A stretch of DNA of 64,000 nt from CALAED01 sp035765195 (GCA_035765195.1 DASTYC010000025.1:89916-153915); one strand, 5' to 3'; shown: positions 1 through 7,929, numbered from the stretch's first letter. The notes: a model not told the origin generated them from the sequence alone. Numbers and translations are program-made.

Positions 1-1
1 C

Positions 2-196
2 GACCAGCTGGGACCCCTGTGGTGGCTGCGCGTGCGAGCACACAATCCGGTGGCCGCGGGACTGATCGAACGCTACGCGGACCACGTCGCCGCGCTCGAA
101 AAGAGGCGTGGACGGGCCCGCGGACGATCTGGCCGCTCCGCTCCGCGGCCGGGCGGCGATCGCGGCTCTGGCCGGCCCGGTGGGAGGGCGAAATGA
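2..196 (+). CDS. C-terminal end of an unidentified protein (cut by window edge)
   Basis: An open frame enters from the left edge and ends at a TGA at 194-196, giving 64 residues. The first part reads as an ordinary soluble C-terminal helix (HNPVAAGLIERYADHVA, then ALEKRRGR). The last 25 residues are only Gly, Arg, Ser, Pro and Ala, a disordered tail. I do not recognise the family. No start is visible. It runs towards the GntR gene on the other strand, so the two genes converge with about 110 bases between them. Confidence 0.45.
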   Translation, partial: DQLGPLWWLRVRAHNPVAAGLIERYADHVAALEKRRGRARGRSGRSAPRPGGDRGSGRPGGRAK

Positions 197-309
197 CCTT
201 AGCCGGCGTAGCCGCCGCCGAGCGGGCGCCCCCGTACGCCATGGGACCTCGTGTCGCGCTGAGCAGGGCCGGCCGGGCCGGCCGGTCGTCGCGTCCGGTG
301 CCCGGACGT

Positions 310-996
310 TCACTCGGCGTCCGCCTGGGCGGCGGGCACGCGCTCGTGGTAGGCGTACTTGGTGCGCTCACTGTGGCGACGTGCGATGGCCATGGCGGCG
401 TCGCCGTCACCGGCCTCGATCGCGTCGACCAGCGCGCCGTGCTCTTGCCACGACTCGTTCCCCCGGGTGTGCACCACCCGCCCGTAGTACCAGCGCACCC
501 TGCGGTCGACCAGCCCGGCCAGCTCCGCGAGCACCACATTGCCGGCCATCGAGGTCACCTGCGCGTGGAAGGCGGCGTTGGCGTCGACGAGCCGGTCGTG
601 GTCGTCGGCGTCGAGCGCGTCGGTGCCTTCGTTCCACAGCCGCCGCAGCGACTCCACGTCGTCGGGGGTCGCCGCGCCGGCGGCCAGCCGCGCCGCCTCG
701 CCTTCGAGCAGGCCGCGGACGTCGAGAAGCTGGTCGACCTCCTGCTCGGTGGGGGTGTGCACGAAGGCACCCTGTCCGGGCCGCAGCTCGACCCAGCCTT
801 CGGCCTGAAGGCGGTGCAGCGACTCACGGATCGGTTGGCGGCTGACGCCGAGCTGCCGGGCGAGCTCAGCCTCGACGAGGTGCTGGCCTGGCTGCAGCGT
901 GCCGCTCACGATGAGCTCGACAAGTGCGTCGTACACGGTCTGGCGCAGCGGCAGCGGTCGCTCGACCGGACGGATCGGATGGCTCGGAACTGTCAT
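310..996 (-). CDS. GntR-family transcriptional regulator, FCD (FadR-like) subfamily
   Basis: A 228-residue cytoplasmic DNA-binding repressor or activator that responds to a small acidic ligand. The N-terminal winged helix (about residues 15-75) shows the GntR pattern, with LRQTVYDALVELIVSGTLQPG followed by LARQLGVSRQPIRESLHRL. The C-terminal all-helical FCD ligand domain (about 85-220) keeps metal and ligand-pocket residues of the type D-x3-H (DANAAFHAQ) and a late HGALVDAIEAGD helix. The ATG at 996 is preferred because the winged helix follows at the usual distance; longer reading frames upstream are antisense to the next gene. It is divergent from the gene at 1024, with 27 bases between the starts, so it probably controls that gene and itself. 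The effector is unknown. Confidence 0.9.
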   Translation of the reverse strand: MTVPSHPIRPVERPLPLRQTVYDALVELIVSGTLQPGQHLVEAELARQLGVSRQPIRESLHRLQAEGWVELRPGQGAFVHTPTEQEVDQLLDVRGLLEGEAARLAAGAATPDDVESLRRLWNEGTDALDADDHDRLVDANAAFHAQVTSMAGNVVLAELAGLVDRRVRWYYGRVVHTRGNESWQEHGALVDAIEAGDGDAAMAIARRHSERTKYAYHERVPAAQADAE

Positions 997-1023
997 AGCA
1001 CCATTTAGTATACGGGAGACTGT
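997..1023. promoter_or_regulatory. Compact divergent promoter/operator between gntR and the hypothetical gene
   Basis: Only 27 bases separate the two start codons, and they are AT-rich against the surroundings. They contain the perfect hexamer palindrome GTATAC (1008-1013). The near copy GTATGC (1022-1027) starts at the end of the gap and overlaps the start of the + strand gene. A GGGAG at 1015-1019 serves as ribosome site for the + gene. Such short spacers around FCD-type regulators usually hold the autoregulatory operator. The site itself is an inference. Confidence 0.4.
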
Positions 1024-1668
1024 ATGCAAGAACCCCCGCCCCCGCTCCCTCTGCCCCGCCTGGCCAAGGGCCGCCACAAGGCGGCCGGGGACGAGGCCTG
1101 CGTCATGGAGCTCGTGTCCTTCCTCAACGAGGAAGAATGGAGCGATCATCCCCGCTGTGTCCAGCCCGTTCTCGCCGCCGTCGCCCGGGCCGTCAACGAC
1201 CGGGTGAGCGACGAGGGTCGGCAGCGCCTCGTGGATCTGGCGCCGCTGCTGGCCGGCACGGCTAAGGCCGACTGGCTCGTGGGCGCCCGCCTGGTGGTGC
1301 TGTGCACCGAGGCGGCGTTGAACGCGCCGCCGGTCTCCGCCGGACCACGGCCGGCGGGCACGTGGGGAACGCGGCCGCCGCACCGTATGTCCCATGACGT
1401 CTGGCAGGAGCTCACCGCCGCGCGGCGTACGGCCCGGTATCTGCTCGGCCGCCAGTCCGCCGCCGATCGCGCCCGCTGTCCGTGGCGGGTACGGGCGACG
1501 ATCTGGCTGCTCGACCGCGCCGGACTGCTCAAACGGGTGTACCCCTTCGACGCCGCCTTGCAGGTGGCGTTCGCCATCGCCCAGATCGGCTCTGCACCCG
1601 AGTCAGAGCCCGAGCTGCTCGCCCTGCTCGAAGCCTGCGCCGCCGTATGCGCCGAGGAGCGCGCCTGA
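1024..1668 (+). CDS. Conserved actinomycete hypothetical protein
   Basis: A 214-residue protein with no recognised catalytic motif. After a proline-rich start (PPPPLPLP), residues 24-90 carry a segment that I recall from a family of uncharacterised actinomycete proteins: ACVMELVSFLNEEEWSDHP, then a run of Ala/Val/Leu helices. The rest is mostly helical and rich in Ala, Arg and Leu, without a signal peptide or clear membrane segment. It is divergent from the FCD regulator and is its most likely target. Function is not known. Confidence 0.75.
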   Translation: MQEPPPPLPLPRLAKGRHKAAGDEACVMELVSFLNEEEWSDHPRCVQPVLAAVARAVNDRVSDEGRQRLVDLAPLLAGTAKADWLVGARLVVLCTEAALNAPPVSAGPRPAGTWGTRPPHRMSHDVWQELTAARRTARYLLGRQSAADRARCPWRVRATIWLLDRAGLLKRVYPFDAALQVAFAIAQIGSAPESEPELLALLEACAAVCAEERA

Positions 1669-1732
1669 CTCGCGGGTGGGCCCGCCACCTGTGGCAGGGC
1701 CGGCGAGCGTGCGGGTCGGTGTGAACAGTGCG

Positions 1733-2050
1733 TTAGAGCGGTGCGGGCTCGGAGGCGGGCCGGACGGTGATGTCGAGGCGAGCGCCGAGCGCGGCGAGCA
1801 CGGCGCACAGCGTGCGCGGCGTGAGACTCTCGCCGCCGGACAGCAGCCGGCTGACCCGGCCGGGGGAGACGCCCATGGCTCCGGCGAGCTGGGCGCGGGT
1901 CACCCTGTGCTCACGCATGTACCACGTGATCTCGTCGACGACCTCCAGGGACAGGTCGCGGTCGTCGGGGGACGGGGGAGGGACGGCAGGGCCGTCGAAG
2001 TCATCGAACATCCGTCGCCGGGCAGCGCGCCCATGCCGTCCACCTGCCAT
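1733..2050 (-). CDS. Small XRE-type helix-turn-helix regulator
   Basis: A 105-residue DNA-binding protein. The HTH lies near residues 45-80: DEITWYMREHRVTRAQLAGA, then MGVSPGRVSRLLSGG, the standard XRE recognition helix. The C-terminal part (LTPRTLCAVLAALGARLDI) resembles the tail of HigA-like antitoxins, but no toxin gene is adjacent. The ATG at 2050 is chosen because GAGAGGG lies at a normal distance upstream. The frame stays open to another ATG at 2134, which lacks a good ribosome site and would add basic, low-complexity residues. The gene is divergent from ftsY. Confidence 0.75.
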   Translation of the reverse strand: MAGGRHGRAARRRMFDDFDGPAVPPPSPDDRDLSLEVVDEITWYMREHRVTRAQLAGAMGVSPGRVSRLLSGGESLTPRTLCAVLAALGARLDITVRPASEPAPL

Positions 2051-2144
2051 GGGATGCCCTCTCCCGCGTGACCGCCGGCGCAGTGCCGTGCCGAGATCAC
2101 GGTCGTACAGCTCGAAAATCAAGACCTGACTCATCTTAGCTATA

Positions 2145-2168
2145 CCTAAACATTTAGGCAAGTCTAAA
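2145..2168. promoter_or_regulatory. Overlapping palindromes resembling a DtxR/IdeR-type iron box
   Basis: Two AT-rich palindromes overlap in an otherwise GC-rich spacer: CCTAAA-CA-TTTAGG at 2145-2158, and TTTAG-N6-CTAAA at 2153-2168. On the minus strand, TTAGGTATAGCTAAG continues towards the regulator gene and partly matches the DtxR-class consensus (TTAGGTTAGGCTAACCTAA). They sit between the XRE gene and ftsY and could serve either. The match is imperfect, so iron control is only a suggestion. Confidence 0.35.
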
Positions 2169-2224
2169 CCTGCTCCGGAGAGCACGATCGGCACCGTCCG
2201 GCGTCTGCGAGACTGGAGGGCGCT

Positions 2225-3343
2225 ATGGAATACGTGATCCTCGCCCTCGTCGTTCTCGTCCTCGCCGCCATCGTGGGCGGCGCCCTGCTGCTGCGGCCGC
2301 GTCGCCGCCCGGGCGCCCCGCCCGCGCCGCCGAAGGAGCCGGCGACGACGACCGCGCCGGCGACCGAGGCGCCGGCCGCGACAGCGGCGCCGCCGGCGCC
2401 CGAGATCGAGCGGCCGCCGCCATCGGCGGGCCGGCTCGTACGGCTCCGCGCGCGGCTGGCCCGATCGCAAAGCGCGCTGGGCAAGAGCGTGCTGGCCCTG
2501 CTGTCGCGCGACGTGCTCGACGACGAGGCCTGGGACGAGATCGAGGACACCCTGATCGCCGCCGACGTCGGGGTCGGTCCGGCCCGCCAGATCGTCGACG
2601 ACCTGCGCACCAAGGTGAAGGTGCTGGGCAGCCGTACGCCGGAACAGGTCAGGGTGCTGATGCGGGAGGAGTTGCTCCGGCAGGTCGGCCCGGATCTGCC
2701 GCGCGCGGTGCGCACCGAGCGGCGCGCCGGGCGGCCCGCGGTGATCATGGTGGTCGGGGTCAACGGCACCGGCAAGACCACCACGTGCGGCAAGCTCGGC
2801 CGCGTGCTGGTGGGCGACGGGCGCAGCGTGCTGCTCGGCGCCGCCGACACCTTCCGGGCCGCGGCCGTCGACCAGCTCGCCACCTGGGGCGGCCGCGTTG
2901 GCGCCGACGTCGTGCGCAAGCACGAGGGCGCCGACCCGGCGAGCGTCGCCTTCGAGGCCGTCCGGGCGGGCATCGACAAGAAGGTCGACGCCGTCATCAT
3001 CGACACGGCGGGCCGCCTGCACACCAAGACCGGGCTCATGGACGAGCTCGGCAAGGTCAAGCGCGTCATCGAAAAGCAGGCCGAGGTCGACGAGGTGCTG
3101 CTCGTCCTCGACGCCACGACGGGACAGAACGGCATGCGGCAGGCGCAGGTGTTCGCCGAGGTCGTCGACGTCACGGGCATCGTGTTGACCAAGCTCGACG
3201 GCACCGCCAAGGGCGGCATCGTCATCGCCGTCCAGCGCGAGCTGGGCGTCCCTGTCAAGCTGGTGGGGCTGGGCGAGGGGCCCGACGACCTCGCGCCGTT
3301 CGAGCCGGAGGCATTCGTCGACGCCATCCTCGGAGACGAGTGA
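2225..3343 (+). CDS. ftsY: Signal recognition particle receptor FtsY
   Basis: The SRP receptor GTPase docks SRP-ribosome complexes on the membrane (372 residues). Residues 4-24 form a hydrophobic N-terminal segment typical of the membrane-anchored actinobacterial form. A Pro/Ala/Thr-rich linker follows to about 65, then the helical N domain and the G domain. P-loop GVNGTGKT is at 178-185, DTAGR at 260-264 and TKLDG at 322-326. GGAGGG stands before the ATG. The partner Ffh is encoded 7 kb downstream on the same strand. Length and motifs are normal for the family. Confidence 0.98.
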   Translation: MEYVILALVVLVLAAIVGGALLLRPRRRPGAPPAPPKEPATTTAPATEAPAATAAPPAPEIERPPPSAGRLVRLRARLARSQSALGKSVLALLSRDVLDDEAWDEIEDTLIAADVGVGPARQIVDDLRTKVKVLGSRTPEQVRVLMREELLRQVGPDLPRAVRTERRAGRPAVIMVVGVNGTGKTTTCGKLGRVLVGDGRSVLLGAADTFRAAAVDQLATWGGRVGADVVRKHEGADPASVAFEAVRAGIDKKVDAVIIDTAGRLHTKTGLMDELGKVKRVIEKQAEVDEVLLVLDATTGQNGMRQAQVFAEVVDVTGIVLTKLDGTAKGGIVIAVQRELGVPVKLVGLGEGPDDLAPFEPEAFVDAILGDE

Positions 3344-3470
3344 GCCGCCGCCACGGCGGCGACGGCAGTGACGCGAGTGACGGACGAGCCGGGCCGGCGG
3401 GGTGATCGCGGCGCGGCTGAACGCAAGGAACGTGCCCGTAACCTCTGACAACGCCCTCGACTGAAGGTCC

Positions 3471-3517
3471 GAAACACGCTCGAAACACATGGTCTCTCGG
3501 TTTCACACCGCCGAAAC
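3471..3517 (+). promoter_or_regulatory. Two GlnR-type binding boxes upstream of amtB
   Basis: The actinobacterial GlnR consensus is gTnAC-N6-GAAAC. Here GAAAC-N6-GAAAC occupies 3471-3486 and TTCAC-N6-GAAAC occupies 3502-3517, so the two boxes are 31 bases apart, on about the same helix face. They lie 95-140 bases before amtB in a 268-base gap. In Streptomyces, amtB-glnK-glnD is a known GlnR target. The sequence match plus this context makes nitrogen-limitation activation likely. Confidence 0.7.
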
Positions 3518-3611
3518 ACGAGGGCCTTTCGGGTGAAACCACCAGGCCGGAACCTCTACCCAATCCCGTCTTACATCCGCGTTCCGTGCCTAGGAGGGGG
3601 CTCTCTCCGAC

Positions 3612-4979
3612 ATGAAAATCGATACCGGCTCAACCGCATGGATGATCGCGGCCACCGCGCTCGTCCTGTTCATGACCCCGGGCCTGGCCTTCTTCTATGG
3701 GGGCATGACCCGGGCGAAGAGCGTGCTCAACATGATGATGATGTCCTTCGCCAGCATCATCACCGTGACCATCCTCTGGGTCGCGTTCGGGCACTCGCTG
3801 GCCTTCACCGACAACGGCATGTCGTTCCTCAACAAGTTCGTCGGCGGGGGGTCGGCGGCCGGCCTCCAGAGCCTCGTCCACACGGCGACCGCCGACGACG
3901 GGACGGGGATGCCCAGCCTGGTCTTCTCGGCCTTTCAGCTGACCTTCGCCATCATCACGGTCGCACTGATCAGCGGTGCGATCGCGGACCGGGCGAAGTT
4001 CAGCGCCTGGGTGGTCTTCTCGGCGGCGTGGGCGACGCTGGTCTACTTCCCCGTCGCGCACTGGGTCTGGGGTACCGGCTGGCTCAACTCACTCGGCATC
4101 GAAGACTTCGCCGGCGGGACGGTGGTCCACGTCAACGCCGGCGCCGCCGCGCTCGCCCTGGCCTTCGTGCTGGGCCGGCGCAGGGGCTGGCCCAAGGAGC
4201 CGATGCGGCCGCACAACCTCCCGTTCGTCCTGCTCGGCGCGGCCATCCTGTGGTTCGGCTGGTTCGGCTTCAACGCCGGTTCTGAGCTGGCCGTCGACGA
4301 CATTACGGCGCTCGCCTTCATGAACACGCAGATCGCGACCGCCGTCGCGGCCGGGGCCTGGATCTTGGTGGAGAAGCTCCGCGACGGGGCGGCCACCTCA
4401 CTCGGCGTCGCCTCCGGCGCGGTGGCGGGTCTCGTCGCCATCACTCCGGCCTGTGGTTTCGTCGATCCGTTCGCGGCCATCATCATCGGCGCCCTTGCCG
4501 GCGCGGTCTGCGCCTACGCGGTCGGGCTGAAGTACAAGGCGGGATACGACGACTCGCTCGACGTCGTCGGCGTCCACCTGGTCGGCGGCGCCCTGGGCGC
4601 GGTCTCGCTCGGCTTCCTCGCCGCGTATCCGTTCCTCGACGGGCAGAACAAGGGGCTGTTCTACGGCGGCGGGCTCAAGCAACTCGGCCTGCAGGTGCTC
4701 GGGCCGATCGCGGTCGGCGGCTATTCGTTCATCATGGCGTACATCATCGGCAAGATCATCGACAGGACGATGGGCTTCCGGGTCGACGAGGAGGTCGAGG
4801 TCACCGGGATCGACGCGGTCGAGCACGCCGAGACGTCCTACGACCTGGGTCCCGCGAGCTCGGGCACAGGGGCGCTCGCCGCGGCCGCCGCGGTCGGCGC
4901 CGCCCAGAGCGCCGCCGGCCGGGCGACGGCCGACGCCGACGGGTCCAAGGCCGGACAGAAGGTTGAGGCGGAGGCATGA
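3612..4979 (+). CDS. amtB: Ammonium transporter AmtB
   Basis: A membrane channel for ammonium/ammonia (455 residues), with eleven expected transmembrane helices. The twin pore histidines are visible at H173 (VVHVNAGAAAL) and H322 (VGVHLVGGALG). The N-terminus starts directly with a helix ending in GLAFFYGGM, the family signature. The C-terminal 60 residues are an Ala-rich cytoplasmic tail of uncertain role. AGGAGGGGG lies 11 bases before the ATG. The stop overlaps the glnB start (ATGA), so the two are translationally coupled. Probably activated by GlnR through the boxes at 3471-3517. Confidence 0.97.
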   Translation: MKIDTGSTAWMIAATALVLFMTPGLAFFYGGMTRAKSVLNMMMMSFASIITVTILWVAFGHSLAFTDNGMSFLNKFVGGGSAAGLQSLVHTATADDGTGMPSLVFSAFQLTFAIITVALISGAIADRAKFSAWVVFSAAWATLVYFPVAHWVWGTGWLNSLGIEDFAGGTVVHVNAGAAALALAFVLGRRRGWPKEPMRPHNLPFVLLGAAILWFGWFGFNAGSELAVDDITALAFMNTQIATAVAAGAWILVEKLRDGAATSLGVASGAVAGLVAITPACGFVDPFAAIIIGALAGAVCAYAVGLKYKAGYDDSLDVVGVHLVGGALGAVSLGFLAAYPFLDGQNKGLFYGGGLKQLGLQVLGPIAVGGYSFIMAYIIGKIIDRTMGFRVDEEVEVTGIDAVEHAETSYDLGPASSGTGALAAAAAVGAAQSAAGRATADADGSKAGQKVEAEA

Positions 4980-5314
4980 AGCTGATCACCGCGGTTATCA
5001 AGCCGTTCAAGCTCGACGACGTCAAGGCGGCGCTGGAGGCCTTCGGGGTGCGCGGGCTGACGGTCAGCGAGGCCAGCGGCTACGGCCGGCAAAAGGGTCA
5101 CACCGAGGTCTACCGCGGCGCGGAGTACCAGGTGGACCTGGTGCCCAAGCTGCGGGTCGAGGTGCTCGTCGACGACGACGATCTCGATGACGTCATCGAC
5201 GTCGTCGTCAAGGCGGCCCAGACCGGCAAGATCGGAGATGGCAAGGTCTGGGCGGTGCCGGTCGAGACGGTGGTCCGGGTCCGCACCGGCGAGGTCGGCG
5301 CCGAGGCGCTGTAG
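4976..5314 (+). CDS. glnB: Nitrogen regulatory protein PII (GlnB/GlnK)
   Basis: A 112-residue trimeric signal protein that senses 2-oxoglutarate, ATP and ADP, and docks on AmtB. The start MKLITAVIKPFKLDDVK is typical. The T-loop GHTEVYRGAEY places the modified tyrosine at Y51, the site adenylylated by GlnD in actinobacteria. The B-loop and C-loop (TGKIGDGKVWA) are intact. The ATG overlaps the amtB stop. Coupling to amtB points to the GlnK type that regulates the channel; glnD follows. Confidence 0.97.
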   Translation: MKLITAVIKPFKLDDVKAALEAFGVRGLTVSEASGYGRQKGHTEVYRGAEYQVDLVPKLRVEVLVDDDDLDDVIDVVVKAAQTGKIGDGKVWAVPVETVVRVRTGEVGAEAL

Positions 5315-5353
5315 CCACCCGGGAGACGGGACGGCAGCCGGGGAGAGCCCGCC

Positions 5354-7732
5354 TTGCGACGCAGAGAAGATCGGTATCTCGCGTTCCACATCCGCGGAGT
5401 GGAACGCGAGATGCCGCTTGTCCAGGGCAACGCCGACCCGGCGACCCCAGATCCCCGGGCCCGGCAGGAGTTCGCGCACGCCCGCGCCGAGTTCGCGCAC
5501 GCCCGCGCGGTCCGCACCGCGGAGCTCGACCACTGGCTGGCCGATCTGCTCGGTGCCGAGCCGGACGCGGCGTTGATCGCGGTCGGCAGCCATGCCCGCG
5601 GCGAGCTGACACCCGGCGGCGACCTCGATCTGGTGCTCGTGCACCGTGACCGCCCCGACGTGGCCGAGGTGGCCGATCGCGTCTGGTACCCCGTGTGGGA
5701 CTCCGGTACGCGGCTCGACCATTCGGTCCGCACGCTCGCCGAGGCGCGGACGGTCGCGCAGGCCGACCTGAAGGCCGCGCTGGGCCTGCTGTCGGCCCGG
5801 CGGGTGGCCGGCGACCCCGCGCTCGTCGAAGAGCTTCGCGCCGCCGTGCTGGCCGACTGGCGGGCCGACGCCCGCCGCCGGCTGGCCGACCTCGCCGAAC
5901 TCACCCGTGCCCGCTGGGAGCGGCACGGCGAACTGGCGTTCCTGCTGGAGCCCGACCTCAAGGACGCGCGCGGCGGGCTGCGCGACGTCCACGTCATGCA
6001 GGCGGTCGCCGCCTCCTGGGTGGCCTCCGCCCCCGACGAGCGGGTCCGCGCGGCCTACGACCTGGTGCTCGACACGAGACACGCCCTGCACGTGACGATC
6101 GGCCGGGCCGCCGACCGGCTGCTGCTGCAAGAACAGGACGCGGTGGCGCGCAAGCTGGGGCTGCTCGACGCCGACGTGCTGTTGCGCACGGTCGCCGAGG
6201 CCGCCCGCACGGTCACCTTCGCCGCCGATCAGCTGTGGCGGCAGGTCGACCGCTTCTGCGCCCCGCGGCGGCGCGCCGAACGGCGCCCGCTCGCCGACGG
6301 GGTCGTGGAGCAGGACGGCGAGGTCGTGCTGGCCCGCGGAGTGGACGGCGGCGACGATCCCACGCTCGTGCTGCGGGCCGCCGCGGCCGCGGCGCAGGCG
6401 GGCCTGCCGCTCGCCCCGGCGACCGTCCAGCGGCTGGCCGACCGCTCGCCGCCGCTGCCCGTGCCGTGGCCCGCCGCCGCCCGCGACGCCCTGGTCTCGT
6501 TGCTCGGCGCCGGGCCGTCGGCGATCGCCGTATGGGAGGCGCTCGACCAGGCGGGCATGATCGTGCGGCTGCTGCCCGACTGGGAACGAGTGCGCAACCG
6601 TCCGCAACGCAACCCCGTGCACCGGTTCACCGTTGACCGCCACCTCGTGGAGTGCGCGGCCGAGGCCGCCGCGCTCACCCGCGAGGTGGCCAGGCCGGAT
6701 CTGCTGCTGGTCGGCGGGCTGTTGCACGACATCGGCAAGGGCTGGCCGGGCGACCACTCCCGCGGCGGCGCGGTCGTCGCCCGCGACCTGGGCGCCAAGA
6801 TGGGCTTCCCTGAGCACGATGTGGCCGTGCTCGAAGCGCTGGTCCGCCACCACCTGCTGCTCCCGGAGACCGCGACGCGACGCGACCTCGACGACCCAGT
6901 GACCGTCCAGACCGTCGCCGCCGCGGTCGGCAACCGGAAGGTGCTCGAGTTGCTGGCCGCGCTGGCGATCGCGGACGGGCGCGCCACCGGACCGGCGGCG
7001 TGGGGCTCCTGGAAGGCCGGCCTGGTCGCCGAACTGGCCCGGCGTACCGACGCGTTGCTCGCGGGGGAGACGCCCCGCGCGGTCCTGACGCTCGGGCCCG
7101 ACCACCTCGCGCTGGCCAGGCACGGCGGCGGGGCGGTACGGGTGGTCGGGTCGCGCGTGACTGGCGCCGGCTGGGGCGCCTCGCCGCTGCGCGTCACCGT
7201 GGCGGCGCCCGATCGCGCCGGCCTGCTGTGGCGCGCGGCCGGCGTGCTCGCGCTCCATCGTCTCGTGGTCCGTACGGCGCGGGGCGTCTCCACCGCCGAC
7301 GGGACCACGGCGGTGATCGAGTTCACCGCCGTACCCGAGTACGGCAGCCCGCCCGACCCGGCGGCGCTGGAGGCCGACCTGCGACGGATGCTGGCCGATC
7401 GGCTGGACGTGGCCAAACGGCTGGAGCGGCGGGCCCGGTCGGTGCGCGAACGCCCGGGCGTCGAGGTGCCGCCGCCGCGGGTGACGATCGTCGACGACGC
7501 CTCCCACACGGCGACCGTCGTCGAGGTGCGGGCGCACGACCGGCCCGGTCTGCTCTGGCGGATCGGCCAGGCCCTCGGCGCGTGCGGCCTGCAGGTGCGC
7601 ACGGCGCAGATCGACACGCTCGGCGCCGAGGCCGTCGACGTGTTCTACGTCGTGGACGACCGGGGCGGCCCGCTCACCGACGCCGCAGCGCTGCGGGACG
7701 TACGTCGGCAGGTGCTCGCCGTGCTGAAGTGA
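5354..7732 (+). CDS. glnD: PII nucleotidyltransferase GlnD
   Basis: A bifunctional enzyme that modifies and demodifies PII (adenylyltransferase in actinobacteria). The nucleotidyltransferase motif (G-S-H-A-R-G-E-L ... G-D-L-D) is near residues 78-92, the HD motif LLHDIGKGWPGDHS near 455-470, and two ACT domains for glutamine sensing at about 610-690 and 720-790. The start is uncertain. The TTG at 5354 has a good GGAGAG at 6 bases and gives 792 residues. The ATG at 5411 gives 773 but lies inside a perfect inverted repeat (5376-5412). A 7-residue tandem duplication (EFAHARA twice) sits at 39-52. It ends before a strong hairpin terminator. Confidence 0.95.
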   Translation: MRRREDRYLAFHIRGVEREMPLVQGNADPATPDPRARQEFAHARAEFAHARAVRTAELDHWLADLLGAEPDAALIAVGSHARGELTPGGDLDLVLVHRDRPDVAEVADRVWYPVWDSGTRLDHSVRTLAEARTVAQADLKAALGLLSARRVAGDPALVEELRAAVLADWRADARRRLADLAELTRARWERHGELAFLLEPDLKDARGGLRDVHVMQAVAASWVASAPDERVRAAYDLVLDTRHALHVTIGRAADRLLLQEQDAVARKLGLLDADVLLRTVAEAARTVTFAADQLWRQVDRFCAPRRRAERRPLADGVVEQDGEVVLARGVDGGDDPTLVLRAAAAAAQAGLPLAPATVQRLADRSPPLPVPWPAAARDALVSLLGAGPSAIAVWEALDQAGMIVRLLPDWERVRNRPQRNPVHRFTVDRHLVECAAEAAALTREVARPDLLLVGGLLHDIGKGWPGDHSRGGAVVARDLGAKMGFPEHDVAVLEALVRHHLLLPETATRRDLDDPVTVQTVAAAVGNRKVLELLAALAIADGRATGPAAWGSWKAGLVAELARRTDALLAGETPRAVLTLGPDHLALARHGGGAVRVVGSRVTGAGWGASPLRVTVAAPDRAGLLWRAAGVLALHRLVVRTARGVSTADGTTAVIEFTAVPEYGSPPDPAALEADLRRMLADRLDVAKRLERRARSVRERPGVEVPPPRVTIVDDASHTATVVEVRAHDRPGLLWRIGQALGACGLQVRTAQIDTLGAEAVDVFYVVDDRGGPLTDAAALRDVRRQVLAVLK
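5376..5412 (+). promoter_or_regulatory. Perfect 14-bp inverted repeat at the glnD start region
   Basis: ATCTCGCGTTCCAC (5376-5389) and GTGGAACGCGAGAT (5399-5412) pair without a mismatch around the 9-base loop ATCCGCGGA. The right arm contains a GGA and the candidate ATG at 5411. In RNA this hairpin would hide that start or, if transcription stops there, act as a terminator after glnB. If translation starts at the TTG at 5354, the repeat would be coding, which is unusual for so exact a palindrome. Confidence 0.6.
5468..5509 (+). repeat. 21-bp tandem duplication within glnD
   Basis: GAGTTCGCGCACGCCCGCGC followed by C (5468-5488) is repeated immediately at 5489-5509 with only the last base changed. 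It encodes EFAHARA twice in frame, close to the N-terminus and before the nucleotidyltransferase domain. Near identity suggests a recent slippage duplication. Confidence 0.85.
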
Positions 7733-7760
7733 CGTCACCTGCCCGGCCGCCGCTCGATGT

Positions 7761-7801
7761 CCGGCGGGTGGTCGGTACGGGTGAGACCGACCACCCGCCG
7801 G
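7761..7801 (+). terminator. Strong hairpin terminator after glnD
   Basis: CCGGCGGGTGGTCGGT (7761-7776) pairs perfectly over 16 bases with ACCGACCACCCGCCGG (7786-7801) around a 9-base loop. It begins 28 bases after the glnD stop and has no T run, as is common in actinobacteria. Confidence 0.85.
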
Positions 7802-7825
7802 TGGCCACGGCGTATGGTCCTCGAA

Positions 7826-7929
7826 ACCGGCGGGCGGCGACCACGGGAGTGAAGCCGGCCGCCCGCCGGCGGCTATTCGGTTGGACCGGCGGGCGGCGAC
7901 CACGGGGGTGGGGCCGGCCGCCCGCCGGC
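7826..7929. repeat. Two near-identical tandem hairpins between convergent genes
   Basis: A 45-base unit (7826-7870) recurs at 7885-7929, offset by 59 bases. Each copy folds: CCGGCGGGCGGC (7827-7838 and 7886-7897) pairs with GCCGCCCGCCGG (7858-7869 and 7917-7928). Together with the terminator at 7761 this makes three consecutive hairpins between glnD and the minus-strand gene ending at 7941. They probably act as bidirectional terminators. The duplication hints at a dispersed repeat family. Confidence 0.7.

Noticed and set aside
1733..3490. Long minus-strand frame antisense to ftsY (585 residues)
   Set aside because: Only its C-terminal 105-134 residues look like protein (the XRE gene). The rest mirrors ftsY codons and has the His/Asp/Leu/Arg-rich look of high-GC antisense frames.
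4838..7903. 1021-residue minus-strand frame opposite amtB end, glnB and glnD
   Set aside because: It is the complement of well-recognised genes; composition is His, Arg, Gly, Val and Asp without any domain.
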